From a virus, in IMG/VR virus record IMGVR_UViG_3300017666_000014, positions 1-21,078 of that record: 21,078 bases of DNA. One strand, 5' to 3'. Shown here piece by piece: positions 11,882 to 20,026 of this stretch. Under the pieces are notes generated by a model, which worked only from the letters and a program-made list of their open reading frames with translations, made no database searches and was not told where the DNA came from. A program made the translations under genes and the position numbers. Positions within the stretch are counted from its first letter, which is position 1; every line of letters begins with the position of its first letter.

Positions 11882-14359
11882 CTATTTCTGTTCGTCTTCA
11901 GCGCGGCTTGTTACGGGGCCTTGAAGAACACCCAAGAAGTCACCGATCCGGGCACTAGACCCGAGGCTTTGAGTGGTGTTGACTAGATTGCGCGAGGCGG
12001 CGCGATACCCAACAAGGGCCGCGGCGTTTCGCTTCTCAATAAGGGAAGCGTAAGCCCTTACCCATTTTGCGGCACTCGATGCTCCGGGAGGAGAGGCGAG
12101 AACCTTAGCCACCATGCTGCCTCCAAGGACGCTGGAAAGCGTAGTCAGCGGGGCCGCCAACACACCTCCGGCCAGAGCTACCAAGTTAACGTTTTGGGCC
12201 GTTCCTGATGGGTTGCCGAACTTTTGGCCGACCTGCTTCAAGCGGTTTGAGATGATAGCAATATCGTCAATGGCTTGGCGCTGAGGGCCGGCGTTGCCGA
12301 ACAGAATTGCTTTGGCTTGCGGCGTATAGCCTTGCCACTGAGAAACGAACACGTCCGGCGAGAACTGTCCGGTTCTGGGAGAAATACCAAGATTGCGGAT
12401 TATGGAGCCGGCTAAGTCGTTTCTGTCTTGGGCCGGAAGCGCGCGCACAAGCTTAGCCAATGTCTGGATATCGGCTTTACCTCCGGACTTCGCGTATCCG
12501 TCGATTGTTCGGAACAGCGCCTCGTCACTCTTGCCCCCCTTGCCGACGACCGTATCTGCGAGCTGCTGCATCGGGCCGGGGTTGACTTCCATCGTCCCCG
12601 GCTTGGTAACCTTGGCCACATCGCCAATGAGTTCGCGCGCTCCCTGACCAGCTCTCAATGTCTGGGCATAGGATTGCATCATACGGCGCTGTTCTGGGGT
12701 GAACAGCCGCTCCGCGATGTCGCGGCCTGACCCATTCAAGAACTCTGCGATATCGTTTGCGACCTTAGCTGGCGCCTTTGCTTCGGCACCTTCTGTAGCC
12801 TGCGTGAGCCTATTCCAAATGCCGCCCCGGATAGCCTGCATGGCCTCTGCGTCACCTCCGGTAGCTTCAGCAATGCGCGTGAGCAGTCGGGACGAAGCAC
12901 CCTTGGCTCCGACCTTGCCGGCCCCAACCAGGAAGTTGGAGACCTCTTGAGGGGTAATCTCCCCGGTCACAATCCTTTCGACAAATCGTCCAGCCTCATT
13001 CTCATCATTGAAAAAGCGGTTACGCCAATTGGCGTTTGCCGTCCGAGCCCGACGGAATGCATTGAGTGCTTCATCATTGCCGGAAATGAGCGCGTTTTCA
13101 AATGCATTTGACTGCCACTCATCGAACTGCCGCATCACATTGGTTGCAGCCCGCCGATCGGCGTCATTGGTTGCCGCGCTGCGGAAGAAACTTAGCCTCT
13201 TGCGCGCTTGCTCAATGCCTTGGACGCTGACCCCAACTCTTGCTTCATTACCCGCCGCAGGAAGGCGCGCGCCAACCGCGCGGTTCGGGATATTCAACTC
13301 AGACAGGCGCTGGAGTTCGTCCATCATCCTGCTTGCGGCGGGTGTCAATTGCGGATCGACGATAATACCAGAATCTTCGAGGCCCTGAGAAACAATAGAT
13401 CTGACGTTCTGGACTTCGTTGGCACGAACAGCCGCGTCCATGCCGCCAGCACGAGCATAGAGCGCATCCTTTTCCGCCCGTGCGGCAGCCTCACCAGTCC
13501 TTAGCCGCTGGATAAGGGCCGCGCCCATATCTTGGGGAGACATATCCCCGACCGCCTGCCGCGTGGCCTCAAGCGCGTTCGTTTCGCGGGTGGCAACGGC
13601 CTGATTGCCGGCGTCTATATCGCGATGATAGGCAGCCGCAACAGCCTCATCGGAGCGCCGGGCTGCATCCGTAGCGGCCCTTGTCTCGGCCTCAGCGGAG
13701 GCTTCCAGACCGCGGCCGATACGATTTGCAACATTAGGCCCGGCGCCAGTTCCGAATTGATCCGCAACGTTGCGAGTCGCGTTGCCCAGATCTTCGACAA
13801 GTCGTCCAGTGGCCTGCGGAATCTTATCGCCAACGATTGGCACATTCCGCAGCCCCTGCCCCAAACGCTGAACCGTAGTATTATCGCTTGCCACCGCAAG
13901 CGGCACATTTACCTGAGACCCATTCTGCTTTAACCGTTCCGCAGCAGCCAAAACCTCAGGATTTGCCCTTACTGCCTCAGCCTCGGTTCGCACGACGGGG
14001 GCCGCGACAGGCGCGGCCTTGGATGCGACCGACACCGGAGACGCCACGCCAGCGAGGTCAAACGACCGCTTGATTACTTCCTGGTCGGCAGCATCTTGAT
14101 TGCTGATATCACCCTCGGTGATCCAGCCAGGTTTTTCCGGCTTAACGGCGAATTTCCCTTGCGCAACATCGCCGGGCAATGTCACGGCTTCGTAAAGCGA
14201 CTTTGCCAGACGGGCCGGCCAAGTATCTTTCAGGCCAAATTTCTCCTTGGTGGGCTCTTCTGCGGTCTCCTGCGGGCGATACGCATTCCACGGACCATCA
14301 GAGGCCGGGGCTGACGTGAGCGCCGCGCCGCTTTGATACGCCTCCCAGGGACCGGCCAT
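11882..14359 (-). CDS. Large DNA-ejection (internal virion) protein (825 aa)
   Basis: The product opens MAGPWEAYQSGAALTSAPAS followed by DGPWNAYRP: two copies of the G-P-W-x-x-Y motif that marks the N-terminus of many podophage internal virion proteins. The body is alanine-rich, charged and mostly helical (for example AETRAATDAARRSDEAVAAA), with long stretches likely to be coiled coil. Near the C-terminus there is a hydrophobic segment (VNLVALAGGVLAAPLTTLSS, about 730-750, and VLGGSMVAKVL) that could insert into the host membrane. Such proteins leave the capsid ahead of the DNA and form a channel across the envelope. The start ATG 14359 overlaps the upstream stop (TGATG); a longer frame from 14377 is less likely. 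No lytic transglycosylase motif was recognised. Confidence 0.82.
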   Translation of the reverse strand: MAGPWEAYQSGAALTSAPASDGPWNAYRPQETAEEPTKEKFGLKDTWPARLAKSLYEAVTLPGDVAQGKFAVKPEKPGWITEGDISNQDAADQEVIKRSFDLAGVASPVSVASKAAPVAAPVVRTEAEAVRANPEVLAAAERLKQNGSQVNVPLAVASDNTTVQRLGQGLRNVPIVGDKIPQATGRLVEDLGNATRNVADQFGTGAGPNVANRIGRGLEASAEAETRAATDAARRSDEAVAAAYHRDIDAGNQAVATRETNALEATRQAVGDMSPQDMGAALIQRLRTGEAAARAEKDALYARAGGMDAAVRANEVQNVRSIVSQGLEDSGIIVDPQLTPAASRMMDELQRLSELNIPNRAVGARLPAAGNEARVGVSVQGIEQARKRLSFFRSAATNDADRRAATNVMRQFDEWQSNAFENALISGNDEALNAFRRARTANANWRNRFFNDENEAGRFVERIVTGEITPQEVSNFLVGAGKVGAKGASSRLLTRIAEATGGDAEAMQAIRGGIWNRLTQATEGAEAKAPAKVANDIAEFLNGSGRDIAERLFTPEQRRMMQSYAQTLRAGQGARELIGDVAKVTKPGTMEVNPGPMQQLADTVVGKGGKSDEALFRTIDGYAKSGGKADIQTLAKLVRALPAQDRNDLAGSIIRNLGISPRTGQFSPDVFVSQWQGYTPQAKAILFGNAGPQRQAIDDIAIISNRLKQVGQKFGNPSGTAQNVNLVALAGGVLAAPLTTLSSVLGGSMVAKVLASPPGASSAAKWVRAYASLIEKRNAAALVGYRAASRNLVNTTQSLGSSARIGDFLGVLQGPVTSRAEDEQK

Positions 14360-15330
14360 CAGGGCAACTTCACCCAATTCTTTTCGTCTCCGGGATCGCC
14401 GCCCTTGTAGCGGTAGCCCCTCTCAACAGAGCCAGGCTTAGGCAACGGCACAACCCTGCCGTCCTGAGTGTAGATAGATTTGGGCCGATAAGCCGGGCCG
14501 CCCTCTCGCCCCATCGCCTCCACTGCGGCGCGGCGATTGGCGGCCTTCTGCCGTTTGACCTCTTCGCTATCGCCCGGCACGGGGAAATACTGTTTGTCGG
14601 CGTTCTCGAACTCAGAGGCCGAGATGGCCGCTCCGGATTCGCGGCGAAGCTGGGCATTGATAAAGTCGCGCTTGGCCTGCTCATACTTCTGCCGGTCAAC
14701 ACTAACAAGATAGTTGCCGGCGACCGGGATTTTGCTTAGGCCGCCCTGAACAATGCTAGAGCCTTGGCTCTGCACATTCGGCTGTCCAAGGATGCCCTCC
14801 GATTGGAGCATACGATCAGTGAAGCCGGCGGCCTTGCCCTGCTCGTTATTGAACTTGCCGCCCGTCTCGTTAAACGGATTTGTCGGAGCCGTCGCCGTTG
14901 GCTGAGGACCAGTCGGCACGACGTCGCCTGTCCGCATGTTGTACTTCACGAAGCTGGTTGCGCCGGTCGCGGGGTCGGTGATTTCCTTTACGCCGAATTT
15001 GTCTTCGTCCGCACGTTCAGCGGCGCGCTTTGAGAGCGCGAGCTGCTGAAGCTGAACGCTCTGGCTAAATTTGTCATTTGACGCGAGCCGAGCGTCCTGC
15101 TGGGCCTGCCGCGCAAGTTCGTCCTGATGATTTTTGATATTGATACCAAGCTGGGCGAGCGACAGGTCGCCCGACTTCAGCAATGATTGCGCATCAGCCG
15201 CCCCGCCCTGCCCCAGATTGGCAAGCGTGCGCTCCCGCAAATTGTCCTTGCGCGCGGTCTGGTAGACGTTCCCAAGGTTGCCGAGCGGCGAAAAATCGAT
15301 GTTCGGAACGACGGGATCAATCAAGGGCAT
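14359..15330 (-). CDS. DNA-ejection protein, second of three (323 aa)
   Basis: The conserved block YEQAKRDFINAQLRRESGAA, then ISASEFENADKQYFPVPGDS and a lysine/arginine helix (EEVKRQKAANRRAAVEAM, about 255-272) is a hallmark I associate with podophage DNA-transfer proteins. The N-terminal third is helical and Gln/Ala-rich (SLLKSGDLSLAQLGINIKNH, then DELARQAQQDARLA). The middle is a low-complexity Thr/Pro/Asn region (about 140-160). The C-terminal end is basic and Gly-rich (RYKGGDPGDEKNWVKLP). It lies between the gp7-like protein and the large ejection protein, 10 bases after the former. It corresponds in position to P22 gp20, though direct homology cannot be shown here. Confidence 0.78.
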   Translation of the reverse strand: MPLIDPVVPNIDFSPLGNLGNVYQTARKDNLRERTLANLGQGGAADAQSLLKSGDLSLAQLGINIKNHQDELARQAQQDARLASNDKFSQSVQLQQLALSKRAAERADEDKFGVKEITDPATGATSFVKYNMRTGDVVPTGPQPTATAPTNPFNETGGKFNNEQGKAAGFTDRMLQSEGILGQPNVQSQGSSIVQGGLSKIPVAGNYLVSVDRQKYEQAKRDFINAQLRRESGAAISASEFENADKQYFPVPGDSEEVKRQKAANRRAAVEAMGREGGPAYRPKSIYTQDGRVVPLPKPGSVERGYRYKGGDPGDEKNWVKLP

Positions 15331-15340
15331 GCGTTAGACC

Positions 15341-16066
15341 TCAACCAAACGAGGGCCACGACCGGCCGCCGTAGTTCATGACGCCGGCAGTGCCGCCGCC
15401 TCCACCGATGCCACCGAACAGGCTGGACAGGCCACCACTACCGCCAAGCGCGGATGCGCCAAGGTTCGCAATGCCCATGCCGAGCCCCACGATGTTCTTT
15501 GCACCAGCGCCCTGCGCATTGGCCGCCGCAATATCACCATTGCCGATGGTCGATGCAGAATTCATGTCGCCCTGATACGCGGTCTGGCGCGTTCCTAGCT
15601 GCCCCTGAAGGCCCGTGCCAATCGTGGCATTCTGGCTGGTCAAGGCGTTCTGACCCTGCCCGGAGAGACCGCCAAGCGTTCCAAGGTACGAATTGAACTT
15701 GCTGTCGAAATAGTTCTCGCCGTACTTCTGGAGATCCTTGCCCGTCTTGCCGGAGAAAAGGGAGCCCTGCCCGATTGCCGAATTGGAAATCGCGTCGTTG
15801 CCCTGCTGAAGACCGGACTGATAGTAGGGCGTAGACGTGAAGCTTGACGGGTCCGACAGAAGGCTTTGGATGCCCTGGTTGGCTTGCAGGCCCGTGTTGA
15901 CGAAGGGCTGGTAGCCCTGCCCGAGCGTCGCGAACTTGCTGGCGTAGTCGTTGCCGTAGTTGGTCAGGCCCGTCGATGCGGCCTGCTGTTTCTGATACGT
16001 ATCGGCCGCGGCCTGCTTGGCTGCGTTCGCTGCCGTTTTGCCCGTAAGGTCGTCCCAGAGGCCCAT
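15341..16066 (-). CDS. P22 gp7-like DNA-transfer protein (241 aa)
   Basis: The N-terminus MGLWDDLTGKTAANAAKQAA is a short helix. A Gln/Gly/Ser-rich core contains SFTSTPYYQSGLQQGNDAIS and GSLFSGKTGKDLQKYGENYF (about 75-120), followed by DSKFNSYLGTLGGLSGQGQN. This is typical of the gp7-like DNA-transfer family. The C-terminus (IVGLGMGIANLGASALGG and GGLSSLFGGIGGGGG) is a glycine-rich hydrophobic tail, suitable for membrane insertion. The length is close to P22 gp7 (about 230). With the two following genes it makes the usual set of three ejection proteins. The ATG lies seven bases after the preceding stop. Confidence 0.82.
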   Translation of the reverse strand: MGLWDDLTGKTAANAAKQAAADTYQKQQAASTGLTNYGNDYASKFATLGQGYQPFVNTGLQANQGIQSLLSDPSSFTSTPYYQSGLQQGNDAISNSAIGQGSLFSGKTGKDLQKYGENYFDSKFNSYLGTLGGLSGQGQNALTSQNATIGTGLQGQLGTRQTAYQGDMNSASTIGNGDIAAANAQGAGAKNIVGLGMGIANLGASALGGSGGLSSLFGGIGGGGGTAGVMNYGGRSWPSFG

Positions 16067-16072
16067 GATGCC

Positions 16073-16246
16073 CTACTTGTTCAAATCTTGAATGAGCTGG
16101 TTGTAAGCCGCGATGAGATCGGCCAGGGTCGCACCACCCGGAAGCGCCGTGGTATTGCTCGGCTTGCGGCTTTCGATGTTCTGAATGTACGCCTGCATGG
16201 ACTTGGAAAGTCCGTGGTCAGACGGAAGCTTTGAATTGGTCGCCAT
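16073..16246 (-). CDS. Small protein between gp10-like and gp7-like genes (57 aa)
   Basis: A short frame linked to the gp10-like gene by TAATG. The product begins MATNSKLPSDHGLSKSMQAY and ends in a helix (LADLIAAYNQLIQDLNK) preceded by a Pro/Gly turn. In P22 the next gene after gp10 in this region is the tail needle (gp26), but this protein is far too short for a needle. It may be a minor tail or ejection-assembly factor, or an oligomerising peptide. No family recognised. Coding is supported by the start/stop overlap and by filling an otherwise empty 173-base gap. Confidence 0.6.
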   Translation of the reverse strand: MATNSKLPSDHGLSKSMQAYIQNIESRKPSNTTALPGGATLADLIAAYNQLIQDLNK

Positions 16247-17667
16247 TACTTCCTGATCGGCCTAATAGCTGCGTCCATCTCGACAATCGCTCGAATGACG
16301 GGGTCGGACACACGCAAGCGAAACATGATGCCCTTGTCACCAAATCGACCAAGGCGCCGCGTCACGACGCGAACGCGGTCGCCTCGTTTGCCGATCTTCA
16401 ACTGACGGTCGCCCGTGAAGCTGTTGCCGCCGTCGATTGACCAGCTCAGCATCAGAACCGGGTCATACCCCTGGTCAGTCGCCAGCGTCTTACCTACGCC
16501 CGTAGCAACGTCGATATAGAGCGCGTCAACAATGCCGCCGTTCGGGAACACATGAATGATGGGCGTATCCATGCCCCACAGCATGGTAGAGCCGCCCTCG
16601 TCATACGTGTCGGCATCGAGGTAGTAGAGATTGCCTGTTAACGCATCGCCGACAATGGTCTTGCCCCAAGCGCGAATAGCGTCACGAGCACGCCAATAGT
16701 CAAGTCCAGCGCTCTGGCGTTCGTGCCAGACACCCGTTGCGGCGTCATGCGTTACTGCGAAATTGCTGCCGTTCCAATGGGACATGGCGTGTCCTTGGAA
16801 CACATACGGGAAGCCCGTCACACTCTCGCGCTCGGGATCACCTTCCAACAGGCGCTCAATGCCGTGGTCGGAAATCCGTGTCGGCGCGTACCCATTCATG
16901 CGATAGAATACATTGTCCTCGCCAGGATACATCAGCGTATTGTCGTTTGCGATCACCGCATGCGGCGCCACAAGCCCTTTCCGGCTGACCGACCCGGAAA
17001 TCAACTGGAACGGCAAGTCAATGTCGCCGATGAAGCGCCACGGCTCAACCGAGGTTCGGCTGAAAATGAAAATGTCCGAGCCGTCCGCCTTGATGCGGGT
17101 CAACTTGTCAGGATATTGCTCAGCCGTCGCGAAGTTAAGGCTATCAATGTTCTGGCAGGCATTGATTCCCGACCAGAAGAACCGCCCATCCGAAATGCCA
17201 TAAAGCGTATAGCCGGCGCTATAGTCCTGCGTCACGGCAGTCGGCAAATCGACGTCAGTGACCTTCTTAACAACGTCCGCCTCGATATAGTACTCTCCCG
17301 TCCCGCAATGGATGCTCACCTGCGCAGGATCGGCCTGGTTGCGGCTCATCTGCACCTTATCGGTTCCGGGAACGGTTCCGATGCGAGTCGCGGTCAGGGC
17401 AAACGGGGAGGTCGTCGAGAGAACAACCTTGTAAACACCAGACGAATGCACCGAATAAGCGCAATCAAGGTCATCGAGATACAACAGCCCCCGATTTGGG
17501 GTGTCCGTCACCGAACAGCATGACACCATGCCGGGACACGGCAACACCACCATAGGGGCCTTGCCGTCGTTCCCCTGCTGTTCAGCGTAAGCATTCAACA
17601 GCCTCGAATTTCCGGTAAACGAGTATCGGGGCGAGCCCGACCGGAAGGCTATCGGGACGTTGACCAT
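16246..17667 (-). CDS. P22 gp10-like packaged-DNA stabilisation protein (473 aa)
   Basis: The protein starts VPIAFRSGSPRYSFTGNSRL and LLNAYAEQQ, then continues as repeated beta blades (YLDDLDCAYSVHSSGVYKVV; GISDGRFFWSGINACQNIDS; TRIKADGSDIFIFSRTSVEP; EDNVFYRMNGYAPTRISDHG). This is the pattern of the gp10 family of tail accessory factors, and the length agrees with P22 gp10 (about 470). In P22, gp10 binds below gp4 and closes the portal vertex after packaging. Position directly after a gp4-like gene with a TGATG overlap supports the assignment. The C-terminal part (DQGYDPVLMLSWSIDGGNSF, then RRLGRFGDKGIMFRLRVSDP) is also typical. Confidence 0.9.
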   Translation of the reverse strand: MVNVPIAFRSGSPRYSFTGNSRLLNAYAEQQGNDGKAPMVVLPCPGMVSCCSVTDTPNRGLLYLDDLDCAYSVHSSGVYKVVLSTTSPFALTATRIGTVPGTDKVQMSRNQADPAQVSIHCGTGEYYIEADVVKKVTDVDLPTAVTQDYSAGYTLYGISDGRFFWSGINACQNIDSLNFATAEQYPDKLTRIKADGSDIFIFSRTSVEPWRFIGDIDLPFQLISGSVSRKGLVAPHAVIANDNTLMYPGEDNVFYRMNGYAPTRISDHGIERLLEGDPERESVTGFPYVFQGHAMSHWNGSNFAVTHDAATGVWHERQSAGLDYWRARDAIRAWGKTIVGDALTGNLYYLDADTYDEGGSTMLWGMDTPIIHVFPNGGIVDALYIDVATGVGKTLATDQGYDPVLMLSWSIDGGNSFTGDRQLKIGKRGDRVRVVTRRLGRFGDKGIMFRLRVSDPVIRAIVEMDAAIRPIRK

Positions 17668-18020
17668 CAGTAATAATCGTTCTGGGCGTCGTTGCCGGTT
17701 GCCGGGATCGAGGAAATGATCCTCAAATCACGTTCAACCAGCGGGATGGCGTTGGACGAGTCCACCAGTGTTCCGAGCCCGAACGACGGAGCGAGCACCA
17801 GAGCCACGCGCCGCGACAGGGTCGTGTAATAGCTGTTCGGGATTTCGTTCTCGCTGCCATCCCAGATCGCGAGGCCCTTTGCCGCCATCAGGTCAAATTC
17901 AGACGACAGGGTTTCTTCGGCAAACACGAGATCGGCGGCACTGGGGGTTTCCTCAGCGCCCACGAGGCCCGTATCACGCAAGATACGGATAGCCATGTCC
18001 GATTTCGTGTATGTCGTCAT
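17667..18020 (-). CDS. P22 gp4-like head-tail adaptor (117 aa)
   Basis: A short helical protein: KSDMAIRILRDTGLVGAEETPSA (about 6-28), LVFAEETLSSEFDLMAAKG (about 31-49), IPNSYYTTLSRRVALVLAPS (about 60-79). This arrangement and the position before the gp10-like gene identify it as the gp4-type tail accessory factor that binds the portal ring first after packaging. It is shorter than P22 gp4 (about 166 residues), lacking the C-terminal extension. The stop overlaps the next start (TGATG). The ATG is separated from the upstream stop by no intervening base (TAAATG). Confidence 0.8.
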   Translation of the reverse strand: MTTYTKSDMAIRILRDTGLVGAEETPSAADLVFAEETLSSEFDLMAAKGLAIWDGSENEIPNSYYTTLSRRVALVLAPSFGLGTLVDSSNAIPLVERDLRIISSIPATGNDAQNDYY

Positions 18021-18242
18021 TTACTCGGCGTCCGCGTCAAAGCCTTCGACTGCAAAGAACGGGTTGCCCTTGGCCTTCTCAATCACATGCGGATTGGAGA
18101 TGGTCACAGGTTCGCCCTTGGTGAAGACGATGGTTTCGCCCTCGCCGACGCGCCACGCATTCTTGGACGGGCCGTTGCCCTCTTCGTGAAGGTGATCTTC
18201 GCCAAGCCACGTAATGGTGAAGTTTTTCTTGGGTCGTGCCAT
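18021..18242 (-). CDS. Small hypothetical structural-region protein (73 aa)
   Basis: The ATG is preceded by AAGGGGAATTC, directly after an intrinsic terminator. The product (begins MARPKKNFTITWLGEDHLHE) has a basic start, a beta-rich middle (WRVGEGETIVFTKGEPVTIS) and an acidic end (VEGFDADAE). Similar short genes occur between capsid and connector genes in podophages and may encode neck or decoration factors, but no family is recognised. It abuts the gp4-like gene. Confidence 0.6.
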   Translation of the reverse strand: MARPKKNFTITWLGEDHLHEEGNGPSKNAWRVGEGETIVFTKGEPVTISNPHVIEKAKGNPFFAVEGFDADAE

Positions 18243-18256
18243 GAATTCCCCTTGTT

Positions 18257-18283
18257 AAAAAAAGCGGGGGCCGAAACCCCCGC
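18257..18283 (-). terminator. Intrinsic terminator after the capsid/decoration genes
   Basis: In the coding sense GCGGGGG (18283-18277), a 6-base loop, CCCCCGC (18270-18264) and seven T residues (18263-18257). It lies 10 bases after the decoration gene stop and just before the ribosome binding site of the next gene. This is the strongest hairpin of its kind in the window. Confidence 0.88.
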
Positions 18284-18293
18284 CATGTTGTCG

Positions 18294-18779
18294 TTACACC
18301 GCAGCCGAGAACGGGGTTGCTTCCGTGCCCGATCCGGTAATGTGGCCGGTAACGCCCCAGACACCGGACTTGATGTCTTCCAGCTCGACCCAGTCACCGA
18401 TGTTGACGCCGCCGGTGGTGGTGCCGTTCAGGGTGATGGTGTCGGACGTGGACGCCGTGGACCAAATGTTGGCGCCGCCGGCAGTGTCGTTGCCCATAGG
18501 CAGACCGCCTGACATCACGTCAGTCGAGTTCGCCACCTGAATGACGTAGTTGGACGTGTTCACGACGCTGACGCGGAAGCGAAACTTCACACCCGAGCCG
18601 CTGGACGCGGGAAGCGTGAAAGTCAGCGCCGCGCCGGACGCGCCCATGAGCAGGGTCTGTCCGTCATAGCCCTGATCCAGCGAGGTCGATGCGGTCAGGG
18701 TGCGAAGGCGGGTGATGTACGGACCCGGATTTGCATCCGGAATCCTATTGGCCGAGTTGAGAGAGGTAACGCCAGGCAT
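18294..18779 (-). CDS. Probable head decoration protein (161 aa)
   Basis: A beta-rich, Thr/Ser/Gly-rich protein directly downstream of the major capsid gene: LLMGASGAALTFTLPASSGS, KFRFRVSVVNTSNYVIQVAN, and a closing IGDWVELEDIKSGVWGVTGH. Proteins of this size and composition at this position commonly decorate the capsid surface in podophages. No decoration family can be named with certainty from sequence alone. The ATG follows AAGGAGAACTGAACA; the gap to the capsid stop is 13 bases, so the two are one transcription unit, bounded by terminators on both sides. Confidence 0.65.
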   Translation of the reverse strand: MPGVTSLNSANRIPDANPGPYITRLRTLTASTSLDQGYDGQTLLMGASGAALTFTLPASSGSGVKFRFRVSVVNTSNYVIQVANSTDVMSGGLPMGNDTAGGANIWSTASTSDTITLNGTTTGGVNIGDWVELEDIKSGVWGVTGHITGSGTEATPFSAAV

Positions 18780-18792
18780 TGTTCAGTTCTCC

Positions 18793-19950
18793 TTAGTCAG
18801 CCGCCGAGGCGAAGAAGCCAGTCGCGACCGCGCGCTGCACCAGCTTGGTGCCAGTGCCCAGAGCGTTCGGCTTGGTGAAGATTTTCGAGACGCCGTAAGC
18901 CATCTCGATGCCGGTGCCGGTGATGAACCCGTAATCGTCCTCCTTGCGGAAGGTCGGGCGGGCCATCTGACCCCAAGCCATCGCCGCCGCCTGCTGACCG
19001 CAGAGGAACACCGGCTCAACACGGGCCGACGATGCGCCGGCAGTCTTAAGGGTGGTCCAGACGTTGGTGACGAAATTGGAGATTTCCGGGATCTGACGCA
19101 CGATCACGCCGTCATAAATCTGATCACCGTCCTGGAAGAGAGGATTGTTGTCCATCCCGCGGCCCTCACGAGCGCGAGCGGAGTAGTTGATCACCTTCAG
19201 GTCGGCTTTCAGATCGCGGAACGGGTTGGTGCCGCAGAACGCCACGAAGTATTCGTAACCGTCCTTGGTCTTGAACGGGCGAATCTTCGGCACGGCGTTC
19301 ATCGCGATACGCTTCAACAGCGAAAGGTTGTTCGCCGTGAACGTGTCGTTGGTCGTGTCAACGTTGCCCAGCGCGGTTGCGTGGGTCGCGTTGTAGTTGG
19401 CGGTGGAGTTGCCGTACAGCACGCGGTCAGAGTTGTCCTGGTTCCACGTATTGCGCTGCGCGGCGGTCGCGTCCTGATAAAGCAGGCCATTGACGCGCTG
19501 GCCGGCATCCGAACCAAGCGCGGCCGGAGCCGACTCGGACGGGAGAGCCATCAGGGCAGCAATGATTTCGTCGCGCTGAAGCTCCTTGCCCCAATCCGAC
19601 AGAAGCGGCTTGGCCTGACCGAAGATATCGGCCGAGTCACGCTGACGTTCCGCCTTGTTGGTCGTGACGGCGTTACGAGCCCAGTCGAGCCAGACGCGCA
19701 TACCGTACTGGTCGATCTGTTCCTCGTTGCCGACCAGCGTACCAGAACCCTTCGCCGCAGCGGTCAAGCGACCGACCACGGGGATGTTCATCTGTTCGCC
19801 GCCGTTCTTGAGGTCCATCTTCAGGCGGATGATGGAATTCATGCTCTCGCCCATGTAGGGGCTGAACATGTTCTCACGCACGTACTCTCGATTGATTTCC
19901 TGCGTGAACTTGACGAGCTTGTTATTGCTCTGAGTGGTAGAGAGAGCCAT
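18793..19950 (-). CDS. Major capsid protein, N4-gp56/DUF4043-like (385 aa)
   Basis: The N-terminal block NKLVKFTQEINREYVRENMF, SPYMGESMNSIIRLKMDLKN, then GGEQMNIPVVGRLTAAAKGS and LVGNEEQIDQYGMRVWLDWA is characteristic of the N4-gp56/DUF4043-type HK97-fold capsid proteins (R-E-x-x-F-x-P-Y-M-G and the L-x-G-N-E-E motif). The length, about 385, is normal. The middle region (WGKELQRDEIIAALMALPSE) and the C-terminal part (FLCGQQAAAMAWGQMARPTF, then GVSKIFTKPNALG) also fit. Position after the scaffold gene supports it. The ribosome binding site AAAGGA is strong. It forms the shell of the icosahedral head. Confidence 0.92.
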   Translation of the reverse strand: MALSTTQSNNKLVKFTQEINREYVRENMFSPYMGESMNSIIRLKMDLKNGGEQMNIPVVGRLTAAAKGSGTLVGNEEQIDQYGMRVWLDWARNAVTTNKAERQRDSADIFGQAKPLLSDWGKELQRDEIIAALMALPSESAPAALGSDAGQRVNGLLYQDATAAQRNTWNQDNSDRVLYGNSTANYNATHATALGNVDTTNDTFTANNLSLLKRIAMNAVPKIRPFKTKDGYEYFVAFCGTNPFRDLKADLKVINYSARAREGRGMDNNPLFQDGDQIYDGVIVRQIPEISNFVTNVWTTLKTAGASSARVEPVFLCGQQAAAMAWGQMARPTFRKEDDYGFITGTGIEMAYGVSKIFTKPNALGTGTKLVQRAVATGFFASAAD

Positions 19951-19982
19951 TTGATCCTTTCCGCGCTCTCAACCGCCCATAG

Positions 19983-20003
19983 AAAAAGCCGCCCGAAGGC
20001 GGC
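19983..20003 (-). terminator. Intrinsic terminator between scaffold and capsid genes
   Basis: In the coding sense GCCGCC (20003-19998), a TTCG tetraloop, GGCGGC (19993-19988) and five T residues (19987-19983). The UUCG loop makes it very stable. It lies 23 bases after the scaffold stop and ends 32 bases before the capsid start, leaving little room for a separate promoter. Confidence 0.85.
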
Positions 20004-20026
20004 CTGCTTTCTTCATATGAGGGCTG

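Noticed and set aside
16723-17523. + strand open frame (266 codons) opposite the gp10-like gene
   Set aside because: Antisense shadow of a gene with clear family features; no ribosome binding site and no recognisable domain.
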